This document shows positions 45,647 to 55,139 of a DNA stretch of 64,000 bases, piece after piece. The DNA lies in assembly GCA_040219275.1 (NCBI GenBank), contig JAVJSU010000003.1:122635-186634 (forward strand), written 5' to 3'. The notes beneath the pieces were generated by a model. That model was not told where the DNA came from, made no database searches, and saw only the letters and a list, made by a program, of their open reading frames with translations. Both the position numbers and the translations under genes were made by a program. Numbering within the stretch: the stretch's first letter is position 1; each line of letters starts with the position of its first letter. This DNA comes from JAVJSU01 sp040219275 (lineage in GTDB: Bacteria > Chloroflexota > Anaerolineae > Aggregatilineales > Phototrophicaceae).

Positions 45647-47068
45647 ATGCTATTCTCGCCTTCTCCCCGTCGTCGTCGTCTTCAATTGCGTATTTCTGAA
45701 CGACGGTTACTGCTCATGTTCGGTGACGCAATTGCTGTCATGCTGGCTGTTTTGATTTCATTATTCATCTGGGCACAGGTTGCTGACCGCACATTTGATG
45801 TTGAATTTGTTTTCCCCCGCATCTCGTGGTTTTTTGCGCTGGTTGTCTTGTGGTTATTATTGGCGGCGGCGAATGACTATTATCAGTTGTCTCTGGCGGC
45901 ACGTAGGATAGCGTCGTTTCAACGCCTCGGTGTGATAACTGTTCAACTTATCTTTATTTATTTGATCGTGTTTTTTCTGTCTTCGCGTGATTCACTGCCC
46001 CGTCTTTTTATCATTTACTATGGGATTAGCTCATTTTTGCTGATTAGCGTATGGCGCTTGGTAAATCCAGCGTTGATTGGATGGGCAAGTGAGCCACGCA
46101 AGGTCTTGATTATTGGTACGGATTGGTCTACTGAGACGATTATTGGTGCTGTTCGTGAACAAGCCGAGACAATTTATGAGATCAGGGGAATTATCGGTCA
46201 ACAGGAAACCGTCGGACAACGAATTGCCAGTATACCAATTATCGGTGATGGGGGTGATCTGATGAATTTTGTAATTCGAGATGGCATCACGGAAATCATC
46301 TTCACGTCGTCCCCGGATTTAAGTGACGAGATTTTTCGCGGTGTAATGGAAGCCTATGAGCGTGGGGTTGTGCTAACACCGATGCCGTTACTTTATGAGC
46401 GCCTGACGGGTCGTGTGCCCGTGCATCATGTGAAATCTAATTGGGCTTTGGTATTGCCAATTAGTGGCGATTCATTATTCGATCTTTATCCAGTAGTTGG
46501 TTGGTTGCTAGATACAATCCTTGCGCTGATCGGGTTGATTGCATTTATTATCACATTGCCATTAATTGCACTTATCATTCGCTTGAACTCGCCCGGAGGC
46601 ACGTTTTATACGCAGAAACGCCTCGGTATGAATGGCAAGGTCTTTACGATTATCAAATACCGTACCATGGTTAAAGATGCAGAAGTCGGTACGGGCGCGG
46701 TGTTCAGTGAAAAAGGCGATATGCGAGTCACGAACGTGGGGCGAATTATGCGGAAAACTCGTCTTGATGAATTGCCTCAGGTCATTAATATTTTGCGTGG
46801 CGATATGAGTGTGGTTGGTCCCCGTCCAGAGCGTCCTGAACACGTTGTTCGGCTTACAGAGAAAATTCCATTCTATCGTACCCGTTTGGTAGTTCGTCCC
46901 GGCTTAACAGGTTGGGCGCAGGTCAAATATGCCTATGGCTCCACAGACGAGGATGCCGAAGTTAAACTCGAATATGATTTATACTATGTTCGGCATCGTT
47001 CGCTATTTTTAGACCTGAATATCATTGTACGAACGGTAGGTAAAGTGCTCAGAATGAGTGGGGTTTAG
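45647..47068 (+). CDS. Initiating sugar-phosphate transferase (WbaP/CpsE-like)
   Basis: A 473-residue polyprenyl-phosphate sugar phosphotransferase. Four N-terminal membrane spans (about 20-140), a NAD-binding-like CoA_binding_3 domain (about 150-260), a fifth membrane segment (about 285-312) and the catalytic bacterial sugar transferase domain, with FTIIKYRTMVKDAE, RKTRLDELPQVINILRGDMS, VVGPRPERPEH and RPGLTGWAQV. It puts the first sugar phosphate of a repeat unit on undecaprenyl phosphate at the inner membrane. This is the only initiating transferase in the window, so it probably serves the whole cluster. Confidence 0.93.
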   Translation: MLFSPSPRRRRLQLRISERRLLLMFGDAIAVMLAVLISLFIWAQVADRTFDVEFVFPRISWFFALVVLWLLLAAANDYYQLSLAARRIASFQRLGVITVQLIFIYLIVFFLSSRDSLPRLFIIYYGISSFLLISVWRLVNPALIGWASEPRKVLIIGTDWSTETIIGAVREQAETIYEIRGIIGQQETVGQRIASIPIIGDGGDLMNFVIRDGITEIIFTSSPDLSDEIFRGVMEAYERGVVLTPMPLLYERLTGRVPVHHVKSNWALVLPISGDSLFDLYPVVGWLLDTILALIGLIAFIITLPLIALIIRLNSPGGTFYTQKRLGMNGKVFTIIKYRTMVKDAEVGTGAVFSEKGDMRVTNVGRIMRKTRLDELPQVINILRGDMSVVGPRPERPEHVVRLTEKIPFYRTRLVVRPGLTGWAQVKYAYGSTDEDAEVKLEYDLYYVRHRSLFLDLNIIVRTVGKVLRMSGV

Positions 47069-47102
47069 GGCAACCATCTTTAGAGATACCATCCCCCTAA
47101 AC
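47063..47102. terminator. Possible hairpin between convergent genes
   Basis: GTTTAGGG (47063-47070) and CCCTAAAC (47095-47102) form the outer stem; ATCT/AGAT (47076-47079, 47084-47087) forms an inner one. It covers the stop codons of wbaP-like and GMC genes. There is no T run. Confidence 0.4.
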
Positions 47103-48692
47103 TTATTGTGTAGCCTTAATCATGTCTGCGGCTTTTTCGGCAATCATAATCGTCGGTGCGTTGGTATTGCCGGATGTAATGGTTGGCATTACTGAAGCAT
47201 CCACAACGCGTAATCCCTCAATACCATGTACTCGCAATTGTGGATCCACAACCGCCATAGAATCTGTTCCCATTTTGCATGTTCCAACCGGATGATAAAG
47301 TGTTTCTGAACGTTCCCGCATGTAATTCACTAAAGCCTCGTCAGATTGCACCCCTGATCCGGGCAAATATTCCGGTCCACTATAGGCTGAAAATGCCGAC
47401 GAATGGATAATTTCACGCACTTTCTTTAATCCGATTAACATGCCCTCGACATCTTCTTCTGCGGCAAAATAATTGGCACGAATCGCCGGCGCGGTAAAAC
47501 TGTTGGCTGATTTGAGTCGGATTTCACCTCTGCTTTCGGGGCGCAATAGTGTCGCGCCAAGCGAGAATCCGTGACCGCCGTAGCCTTCAACGGCTTTTTT
47601 CCCGTGATCTTCAAACGCGCCGGGGAAAAAGTGAAATTGAATATCCGGTGCGGGTAGGTCCGCGCGGGTTTTCATAAATCCCCCCGCTTCACCACCGTTG
47701 GATGTCATCATACCTTTGGTCATGACCATATATTTGAACATTTCACGCACCTGCCCGAAGCCTTTAGTCGCAGATGCCAGTGAAATTGCCTGAGTGGAAA
47801 ACATCAAAACTCCTGAGACAAGATGATCCTGTAGATTTTTGCCGACACCCGCAAGGTCATGTATCGGCTCAACCCCGATACTTTTCAGATGTTCAGCCTC
47901 GCCAATGCCAGAGAGCATCAACAATTGTGGAGAGTTAATCGCACCACCGGACAGAATGATCTCTTTGCCGACCTTTACTTTCCACTCTTGCCCTTTGTAG
48001 CTGTAAATAACCTGATCCACTTTTTTGCCATCAAATAGTAACTTGCTGACCTGTGCCTCGGTTTGTACGGTCAAATTCGGACGAGAAAGAATCGGTTTGA
48101 GGAATGCGGTGGCGGTGCTATGTCGTCTGCCGTTTTTCTGCGTCACCTGATATAAACCAACGCCTTCCATCTCACCGCTATTGAAATCATCAAGGCGCTT
48201 TAAACCACTCTGTTCGCCTGCTTTGAGGAAATCCAACGTCATCGGATGTGGTTCGATCAAATCGGCAATGTTGAGTGGCCCACCGACAGCGTGAAATTCC
48301 GAAGCGCCATTTTCATGGTGTTCGGATTTTTTGAAGTAGGGCAGTATGTTTTTGTAATTCCAACCTGTATTGCCGAGTGATTCCCAATGATCGTAGTCAT
48401 ATTGATGTCCACGAATATAGATCATTGCATTGATGGAACTACAGCCACCTAAGGTTTTCCCGCGAGACCAGATCATCTTACGATTCGCCATATTCGTTTC
48501 GGGTTCAGTGTAATATTGCCAGTCGATGTCTGTTTTAAAGTTTTTGTTCCACGCCGCAGGGATGTGGATGGTCAGTTTCTTGTCTGGTTTGCCCGCTTCT
48601 AGCAATAAGACTTTGATCTTGGGGTCTTCGGTTAAGCGGTTTGCAAGCACACAACCCGCCGAACCTGCGCCGACAATAATGTAATCGTACAT
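47103..48692 (-). CDS. GMC-family oxidoreductase (choline/alcohol dehydrogenase-like)
   Basis: A 529-residue flavoenzyme. The FAD-binding motif DYIIVGAGSAGCVLANRL starts at residue 3; GGCSSINAMIYIRG and GAINSPQLLMLSGIG are the two GMC signatures; the active-site histidine is in LYHPVGTCKMG and the C-terminal SGNTNAPTIMIAEKAADMI ends the FAD domain. Members oxidise choline or medium-chain alcohols to aldehydes with a quinone or oxygen as acceptor. No betaine aldehyde dehydrogenase lies near. It is transcribed against the flanking glycan genes and looks like an insert in that region. AGGA stands eight bases before the ATG. Confidence 0.9.
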   Translation of the reverse strand: MYDYIIVGAGSAGCVLANRLTEDPKIKVLLLEAGKPDKKLTIHIPAAWNKNFKTDIDWQYYTEPETNMANRKMIWSRGKTLGGCSSINAMIYIRGHQYDYDHWESLGNTGWNYKNILPYFKKSEHHENGASEFHAVGGPLNIADLIEPHPMTLDFLKAGEQSGLKRLDDFNSGEMEGVGLYQVTQKNGRRHSTATAFLKPILSRPNLTVQTEAQVSKLLFDGKKVDQVIYSYKGQEWKVKVGKEIILSGGAINSPQLLMLSGIGEAEHLKSIGVEPIHDLAGVGKNLQDHLVSGVLMFSTQAISLASATKGFGQVREMFKYMVMTKGMMTSNGGEAGGFMKTRADLPAPDIQFHFFPGAFEDHGKKAVEGYGGHGFSLGATLLRPESRGEIRLKSANSFTAPAIRANYFAAEEDVEGMLIGLKKVREIIHSSAFSAYSGPEYLPGSGVQSDEALVNYMRERSETLYHPVGTCKMGTDSMAVVDPQLRVHGIEGLRVVDASVMPTITSGNTNAPTIMIAEKAADMIKATQ

Positions 48693-48716
48693 GCTGAATT
48701 CCTGTAATAAACGTGC

Positions 48717-48738
48717 CTATAATTGAGGCAAATTATAG
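48717..48738. promoter_or_regulatory. Palindrome upstream of the GMC oxidoreductase gene
   Basis: CTATAATT (48717-48724) and AATTATAG (48731-48738) form a perfect 8-bp inverted repeat with a 6-base spacer, 25-46 bases before the start codon. Each arm contains TATAAT, so on the minus strand one arm may be a -10 box. Confidence 0.45.
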
Positions 48739-48770
48739 CGTGATAGAAAAAATGCGCCCGTTTTCTTATC

Positions 48771-49997
48771 TTAGGAATTGATCGACGATAAATCCCATGC
48801 AAGCATCAGGAAAATGGTATACCCCCAGATTGTGCTGTTCAGCAATGCACGCTTCGAGTGTTTTTCCGCCGCGTAAAGCACCACCGCGATTTGTAATCCC
48901 ACGACGAAACGCAAGATGCCGAGTGGCTCTCGATAGGTGGAAAACGGCACGAAGAGCATGATTAAGGCATTGGCGAATAGCAGAAAAACGATTGGCGTGA
49001 GCGCGTTGGCTTTAAAGGCTTTCCAGCATTCGCGTAATCCCCAGACCGTTGGATAGATGGCGAACGGCAACAATAGGATAAAGAAGATGAAGAAGATCAG
49101 GATAATCGGCGGCGCAAAGATGGTGCGCGTGTGGATAAACCAGTCATTGGCGTAGGGTAGCGTTTCAAATTGATATGTGATGAGATCGCCACTCCCCGTG
49201 AGGATGCGTAATATGCCACCAAACGGGACAATTTCAAAACTGGATGCGCCTGCACCGCCTGAGCCGATTCCGAATTCGCCAAGACGAGAGTGAAGCACTA
49301 GTTGCCAGACGGCGAACGGAATGCCGGTAATTGCGCCGAAGATGACCGCCTTAAACCACTCTCGTTGATAGAGCAAATAAAGCCCATAGCCACCAGTAAA
49401 AATAAGCCCTGTTTCTTTCGCCAAACCTGCTAATGCGAATAAAATCGCACCCCATATCCATCGATCCCGTCGTAGAAGTACAATTCCACCGAGCACAAGC
49501 GCATAAGTCAGGGGTTCGGGTAAACACAGACGAGCCGCGCCCAATGTTCCGACGGCAAATCCATAGCCGAGCGCATACCAGCGACTTGCACCATGTTCGC
49601 GCAAAAGTCCTTCCAGAATCGCGGTTCCAGCGCCGAGTGCGATCAAATTGATCCCGAACAATACCCACGGGAGTATAGCATCATTCCCGAATGAGAAAAT
49701 TAGACCCAGAAACGGGAGTAATATGCGTTGAAAACGATAGGCAGGGACATCCAATAAATCCGCCGCAGACGAGGGATCACGCGCAATATAATAGACAAAT
49801 TGCCCGTCATAACCTTCTGTACCGTCATCGATACCTTCGCTAAAACGGCTTCCTATAGTCACTAACGCCAGTGAATCACCGTCGTTTGCAATCACAATCA
49901 TCACGCCGTAAAGTAGGCAACATAGCGTTACGATGAACCACGGGCGGAGTAAAATTTGAAGCAAGGATTGATTTCTTTGTGTGCTATTCGATGGCAT
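48771..49997 (-). CDS. Multi-pass membrane protein (AZOBR/GT87-like surface glycopolymer family)
   Basis: A 408-residue protein with about ten membrane spans. The outer-loop motif EGYDGQFVYYIARDP (41-55), where GT-C enzymes have acidic catalytic residues, matches the family annotated as cell-surface glycopolymer formation proteins. It faces away from the O-antigen-ligase-like gene, whose start region abuts it, so a shared divergent promoter lies in a very short space. Substrate unknown. Confidence 0.65.
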   Translation of the reverse strand: MPSNSTQRNQSLLQILLRPWFIVTLCCLLYGVMIVIANDGDSLALVTIGSRFSEGIDDGTEGYDGQFVYYIARDPSSAADLLDVPAYRFQRILLPFLGLIFSFGNDAILPWVLFGINLIALGAGTAILEGLLREHGASRWYALGYGFAVGTLGAARLCLPEPLTYALVLGGIVLLRRDRWIWGAILFALAGLAKETGLIFTGGYGLYLLYQREWFKAVIFGAITGIPFAVWQLVLHSRLGEFGIGSGGAGASSFEIVPFGGILRILTGSGDLITYQFETLPYANDWFIHTRTIFAPPIILIFFIFFILLLPFAIYPTVWGLRECWKAFKANALTPIVFLLFANALIMLFVPFSTYREPLGILRFVVGLQIAVVLYAAEKHSKRALLNSTIWGYTIFLMLAWDLSSINS

Positions 49998-50052
49998 CGG
50001 GTGTAAGATTCCTTTCGTTACTTCATCATTTTACACCGGACTGGTACTGCAC

Positions 50053-52302
50053 ATGCGGCGTTTAGAATTAATGTTTCGCGCGGTTATGATTCTTGTCATG
50101 ACATATATATTCTCATTCGGCACGACTTTTAGTGGCGTAATTCTTCCTGACCTCAAATTCTTCAATCTTGCTATCCTCACGATAGTTGTGGCAATCTGGG
50201 GACTTGTGCATTGGCGTAGTCGCTGGATATGGCATAGCACGCCCCTTGATCTGTTGTTCGGGCTGTGGATTGTGGTGATTGGCATTTCCATCCTGACGAA
50301 TCAAGACTCATGGCGACGATCACTGATCGCGGTCTGGTATGTTGGGCTGTACATATTGCTGTGGTATGGGGTGAGCGATGCCCTGAGCAATAAACGCCTA
50401 AATCGAGATACACTCATTGATGGCTTGCTATTTGCAGGGCTGATCGTCATCGGATTTGGCTATTTACAATTAAGCTCGCAAACATTTGATCTGGCATCAC
50501 TTAACTTTCCCCGTCCCGGTAGTCTAATCGGAAATCCAAATTCACTTGGTGCGTTTTTAATCGTCATTATTGCTTTTGCGGGCGGACGCTGGGTAAATAT
50601 CAAAAATCGTCTGGCGAAAATTGTGCTCGCTGATTATACCGTTGCGGCATTGTGTCTCTTATTCCTGACGTTCTCTCGTGGTGCTTGGATCGGTGGGGCA
50701 GTCACGCTGATAGGGCTTGCGGTGTTGACATTGCGTCGTAATGGGCTACTTTCCCTGACCTCATTACGCGAATGGTGGGACAAGCAGACTTGTAATCGGC
50801 GATTGCTGATTTCTAGTGTGTCGCTAGCTGGGGTAGGCGTTTTTTTACTTTTGGGGATTTTGTTCGCACAATCACTATCGCTTTCAGGACGAAGTGTAAA
50901 TTTGCGGACACGCATCTGGGATCATGCTCTGACGATGTTTACTGATAAGCCGATTACAGGTTATGGATTATTTAATTTCGGGCGTGAATTTGAACGGTTG
51001 GATTCCATGCCACCGAATCAACCGCATAGCCATGCCCATAATGCGGTATTGTTGGTTGCGGCGGAACTTGGCGTATTAGGTTTAATCATCATGAGCTTGA
51101 CCGTGTTCGTCGCTCTTAAGGTGATGGATTCAAATTGGCGTGATGCTTCAACGAAAGATCAAGCGGCGTATACAGGTGCCTATACTGCGGTAATCGGGTT
51201 TGGTGTGCATCATCTTTTAGATACGCCTTTCATGATGCCTCTGATTGCACTGGCTGGTTTATTGGCGCTTGTTATTGCCATCACGCCGGTTAGTGCGCCG
51301 CGTTTGCAACCCAACTGGCGTTTGCGTGGACATCCAATCGGCATGGGGATCCTCGCTATTCTGGTGCTGGTCTCTGGTTTTTGGAGCACTGATGTTTCGC
51401 GCATCTATACCAATTCTTTGACGTATGTCAATGATGGTGACTTTCTCGGCGCGGCGACTTTGATGCAAAATGCGATTGATGCCGACCCTAATCTAGCGGT
51501 GTATCAGGAACAACAAGCCTATTTGTATGGCGTTGTGGCATTAGATGGCGACACCATTGCGCTGACGCGAGCAATAGCTGGATATGAGCGCTTTCTTGAG
51601 GTTGAGCCACAAAGTGCGGTTGGATGGGCAAATTATGCGGCACTGCTCTGGCAAAATGATTCGCGAGAAAATGCAGTCGTTGCGATGACGAACGCATTTG
51701 AAGCCTCGCCCAACTCGTGGCAATTAGCGTTGAATCTGGGTGCATCTCTGGAAGCGAGTGGTCAAGAAGAATCTGCGCGGGAAATTTACGACCTATGGAT
51801 TGCGCCACGTAATGTTTTGCTCCCATTTTGGACGGAAACCCCACTCAGGCAGGAGATTGCCACAACAGTTGAAATCAGTCCGCTTGACCGTTATCTAATG
51901 GGTGATGAAACTGTGACATTTGATTCTCTGAATTTGAGCGGTAATGCACCCAAAGTTGAATTTGCGCGATTGGTCAATTTACTCCGGCAAGACGCGAATG
52001 ATAGTCAAATTGATGCACAACTCAACGCAATGGATCGCGCGATTTTAATTGAGGCGAATCAAATCTGGTTGGATGTCGCACACGCAGAAATTTTGCGTGC
52101 GCGGGGCGAAATAACTGCCGCTGATGCCGCCTTAAATGTTGCGCGTGAACGGCTAGCTTTTGATGTCGCTGATGCTGATTACGAATTTGGAACGAATATC
52201 GGTAATTTTCAATTTTTGCGGATTGTAGTACCGCGTCGCTTCTTGCCACAGGTCTATTATCCTGTCGTAGACCCCTTACTTTTGTTTATTTTGGAAGACT
52301 AA
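50053..52302 (+). CDS. O-antigen ligase-like membrane protein with C-terminal TPR domain
   Basis: A protein of about 749 residues. Ten or more membrane spans cover residues 1-470, with the Wzy/WaaL motif GYGLFNFGREFE and the HSHAHN segment with histidines in the large outer loop, typical of O-antigen ligase/polymerase. The C-terminal 270 residues hold TPR-like helices (GDFLGAATLMQNAIDADPN, YERFLEVEPQSAVGWANYAA). The family ligates or polymerises lipid-linked glycans outside the membrane. The ATG at 50053 is chosen because translation from 49981 would overlap the divergent gene; neither start has a good ribosome site. Confidence 0.85.
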   Translation: MRRLELMFRAVMILVMTYIFSFGTTFSGVILPDLKFFNLAILTIVVAIWGLVHWRSRWIWHSTPLDLLFGLWIVVIGISILTNQDSWRRSLIAVWYVGLYILLWYGVSDALSNKRLNRDTLIDGLLFAGLIVIGFGYLQLSSQTFDLASLNFPRPGSLIGNPNSLGAFLIVIIAFAGGRWVNIKNRLAKIVLADYTVAALCLLFLTFSRGAWIGGAVTLIGLAVLTLRRNGLLSLTSLREWWDKQTCNRRLLISSVSLAGVGVFLLLGILFAQSLSLSGRSVNLRTRIWDHALTMFTDKPITGYGLFNFGREFERLDSMPPNQPHSHAHNAVLLVAAELGVLGLIIMSLTVFVALKVMDSNWRDASTKDQAAYTGAYTAVIGFGVHHLLDTPFMMPLIALAGLLALVIAITPVSAPRLQPNWRLRGHPIGMGILAILVLVSGFWSTDVSRIYTNSLTYVNDGDFLGAATLMQNAIDADPNLAVYQEQQAYLYGVVALDGDTIALTRAIAGYERFLEVEPQSAVGWANYAALLWQNDSRENAVVAMTNAFEASPNSWQLALNLGASLEASGQEESAREIYDLWIAPRNVLLPFWTETPLRQEIATTVEISPLDRYLMGDETVTFDSLNLSGNAPKVEFARLVNLLRQDANDSQIDAQLNAMDRAILIEANQIWLDVAHAEILRARGEITAADAALNVARERLAFDVADADYEFGTNIGNFQFLRIVVPRRFLPQVYYPVVDPLLLFILED

Positions 52303-52404
52303 TGTGTGCAATGTCGGTTTCTTAAAGGTTGTAGTGCACTTTCGCCGTTAGAATAGGACTAATAAACGTTTATTGGCTTTATTTACATTCATGAAGGCGG
52401 CTTT

Positions 52405-53859
52405 ATGCGTCAATTGACGATTCAGCGCGTGATGCTGGTCACGGTTTTTGTGCTCTTGCTTTCACTAGCCACACGCATTCCGGTAGATACCGATACATGG
52501 TGGCATATACGGAGCGGGGAACATACGCTCACTGAGGGCATGATCTACGAAGACCCGTTCTCATTTACGAAGCAGGGCGAAGAATGGATCAACCATAGTT
52601 GGGGTTCACAGATAATCCTGTATGGAGCGTATCAAATCTTAGGGAACATCGGCTTATCGCTATATACAGCAATTCTGGCAACTGCGGGTATGGCGATGCT
52701 CTACCAAATTTGCGCTGGAAATGTCTACCTCAGGTCGTTCATTCTCGTTCTTGGCGCGGCGACGGCGGCAGTATTTTGGTCAGCACGTCCGCAGATGACC
52801 TCATTTTTCTTGAGTACGGTGATTCTCTATTTGCTCTATATGTACAAATACAAAAAGGTGGATCGCTTATGGCTGGTTCCTCCGGTGATGCTTGTGTGGG
52901 GGAATTTACACGCGGGGTTTTCGATTGGCTTTATCTTCATGGGCGGGGTCATCGCAGGCGAAATTCTGGGCAGATTGTTGAATCCGCAAAGCGAAAATGT
53001 AATTAGCTGGACGGGCATTCGCAAGCTCATCATCGTGGCGGTGATTTCTGTCGCTATGCTGGTCATTAACCCATATGACTTCAAGATGCTCCTCGTGCCA
53101 TTCCAAACAGTCAGCATTGGCGCATTACGTGATTTTATTCAGGAATGGAACAGTCCCAACTTTCAGGGACGGCAGACATGGCCCTTTATCTTCATGATTT
53201 TCGGGCTAATCGGTGCGCTTGGTGCAACGTCAAAGAAAATGGACATTACCGATTTCTTACTGGTATGTGGCACGGCATTCATGGCGTTCTTGTATGGGCG
53301 CAACATCGCTGTTTTCGCGGTTGTTGCCACGCCGATTTTGACCTATTACCTTGATGCGGTACTGAAGGAACGCGGGTGGATACTCAGACCGATTCAACGG
53401 GTGACTCGACGGCAAGCACGCATAAATGCGGTACTACTGGGATTGATTGTCTTCGGTGCACTGGCAAATATGATTGCTGTACTTGCACCTGCATCGGTTG
53501 AAACTGCACAACGGGCATTTTTGCCGATGGATGTCGCTGAATTTATCGAGGCGGAACAACCCACCGGACCGATGTTTAATAGCTATAACTGGGGCGGGTA
53601 TTTGATGTTCGCCCTGCCTGACTATCCGGTTTATGTGGATGGTCGGACTGATTTATATAAAGATGAATTCCTGACGCGCTATTTGCAAACTGCTGTTGGT
53701 GGGACAGATTGGCGCGAGGTTCTGGATGAAGATGGGATCAATATGGTGGTCGTAGAATCAAGAAGTGGATTGGCACTTAATCTGCGGGAAGAAGCGGGCT
53801 GGACGCTGGCATACGAAGATAATAAAGCGGTAATCTTCACGAGGGACGAACCCTTATGA
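52405..53859 (+). CDS. Multi-pass membrane protein, GT-C glycosyltransferase-like
   Basis: A 484-residue protein with about ten membrane spans and a soluble tail of about 110 residues. The first outer loop has RIPVDTDTWWHIRSGEHTL and the acid-containing YEDPFSFTKQGEEWINHSWG, a pattern of GT-C proteins near GT39/GT83. The tail (GPMFNSYNWGGYLMFALPDY, then YVDGRTDLY) is typical of a group of bacterial membrane proteins of unknown function. It overlaps the next gene by four bases. Confidence 0.7.
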   Translation: MRQLTIQRVMLVTVFVLLLSLATRIPVDTDTWWHIRSGEHTLTEGMIYEDPFSFTKQGEEWINHSWGSQIILYGAYQILGNIGLSLYTAILATAGMAMLYQICAGNVYLRSFILVLGAATAAVFWSARPQMTSFFLSTVILYLLYMYKYKKVDRLWLVPPVMLVWGNLHAGFSIGFIFMGGVIAGEILGRLLNPQSENVISWTGIRKLIIVAVISVAMLVINPYDFKMLLVPFQTVSIGALRDFIQEWNSPNFQGRQTWPFIFMIFGLIGALGATSKKMDITDFLLVCGTAFMAFLYGRNIAVFAVVATPILTYYLDAVLKERGWILRPIQRVTRRQARINAVLLGLIVFGALANMIAVLAPASVETAQRAFLPMDVAEFIEAEQPTGPMFNSYNWGGYLMFALPDYPVYVDGRTDLYKDEFLTRYLQTAVGGTDWREVLDEDGINMVVVESRSGLALNLREEAGWTLAYEDNKAVIFTRDEPL

Positions 53860-55139
53860 CGATAAAATATTCCGGCGCAGGCGATACAATTCGACTAACG
53901 CAATTATTGGGCGATTTACGCATTCTGGTGATCTTGTTCATCAGCTTCCGGCTAATGCTCATGATGATTTATCAGCCGATGCTGATCGACAATGTGGAAC
54001 GTGGATTGGGCGCACAGGGTGATCGGCTGTATCACTGGCAACTAGCATCCCTTACAGAAGATGGACAGTATCCGTTTAGCGATTGGTGGAGTGAATTTCC
54101 GCCCGTATGGTATTTCATGACGACCACCGTTTATCAATTGCAGGGAGAAGGCGTTAATTATAGTGGCTGGTCGATGGCAATGGGCATGATTGTCCTGTTG
54201 TTTGATGTCGGCAATTTGTTACTGATGCGTGCCATTGGGACTCAGCTTTATGGCAAGAACGTGGGCATGTCCCTTGCATGGATTTATGCGCTGTGTCTCG
54301 CGCCTATGGTCTTCATATTCTGGAATTTTGAGACGCTTGTCGCTTTTTTCTTATTGCTCGGCTTGTATTTGCTTTTGCGAAAACGACATGACTCATCTGC
54401 TGTTGCCGTTGCACTCGGCGCATTGACCAAATTTACACCGGCATTGCTATTCGGCGCGGTTATTCGCTTCCGCGAGCCAAAAGTTGCTGTGCGCTATATC
54501 GCCATTGCTATGGGCTTGTTTGTGCTAGCATATCTTCCACTGTTTGCCCAAAACGCGGAAATGACCTTGCCATCGCTCACCGCACAATTCAGCAAATCGT
54601 CTTATCAAACTGTCTGGGCGGTTATTGATGGTAACTACATCACAGGGAATTTTGGCACTGTGGAAAGTCACTTTGACCCCGATGCCGCCAATGATCTTTC
54701 TGGCGAACCAGCAGTGATTCCATCATTTGTGCGGTTAGCTGTCGCGGGTGCAATTGGCATATTTGTCTATTTGCGGACGCGCCGTTTTGATGATCGTGGC
54801 GTTGTCGCGTTTACAGGCATCACACTGTTTATTTTCTTCTTGCAAGCGCAGGGGTGGAGTCCGCAATGGCTGGTGCAAATTATCCCGCTGATTTTGCTGG
54901 TCTTCCCGACGCGTAACGGTGTGTTGGCGGTGGTTGTCCTGAGTATGACCGTTTTCTTCGAATATCCGGTGCTGTTCATCCGTACAGGGGAGACGGCAGG
55001 CGAAATTTTCGGTCCACTGATTCCGCCGTTTATCGCCGCTGTGCTGGTGCGTACCGCCATTTTGGTTTCGGTCTGTATTGCCTATTATGGCGTTCTGCGT
55101 CAGGAGCCTGTACCTCAGATGATGGAAGGAGATAAATAA
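53856..55139 (+). CDS. Polyprenyl-sugar-dependent mannosyltransferase-like protein (GT87/PIG-M type)
   Basis: A 427-residue membrane protein with about ten spans. The region GDRLYHWQLASLTEDGQYPF and WWSEFPPVWYF places acidic residues in the first outer loop, as in GT87 and PIG-M-type mannosyltransferases. ALTKFTPALLFGAV resembles the GALLKPQ-type span of this group. It starts inside the end of the previous gene (ATGA overlap), and the Mrr gene begins right after its stop with no spacer, so the operon is tight. Confidence 0.72.
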   Translation: MTIKYSGAGDTIRLTQLLGDLRILVILFISFRLMLMMIYQPMLIDNVERGLGAQGDRLYHWQLASLTEDGQYPFSDWWSEFPPVWYFMTTTVYQLQGEGVNYSGWSMAMGMIVLLFDVGNLLLMRAIGTQLYGKNVGMSLAWIYALCLAPMVFIFWNFETLVAFFLLLGLYLLLRKRHDSSAVAVALGALTKFTPALLFGAVIRFREPKVAVRYIAIAMGLFVLAYLPLFAQNAEMTLPSLTAQFSKSSYQTVWAVIDGNYITGNFGTVESHFDPDAANDLSGEPAVIPSFVRLAVAGAIGIFVYLRTRRFDDRGVVAFTGITLFIFFLQAQGWSPQWLVQIIPLILLVFPTRNGVLAVVVLSMTVFFEYPVLFIRTGETAGEIFGPLIPPFIAAVLVRTAILVSVCIAYYGVLRQEPVPQMMEGDK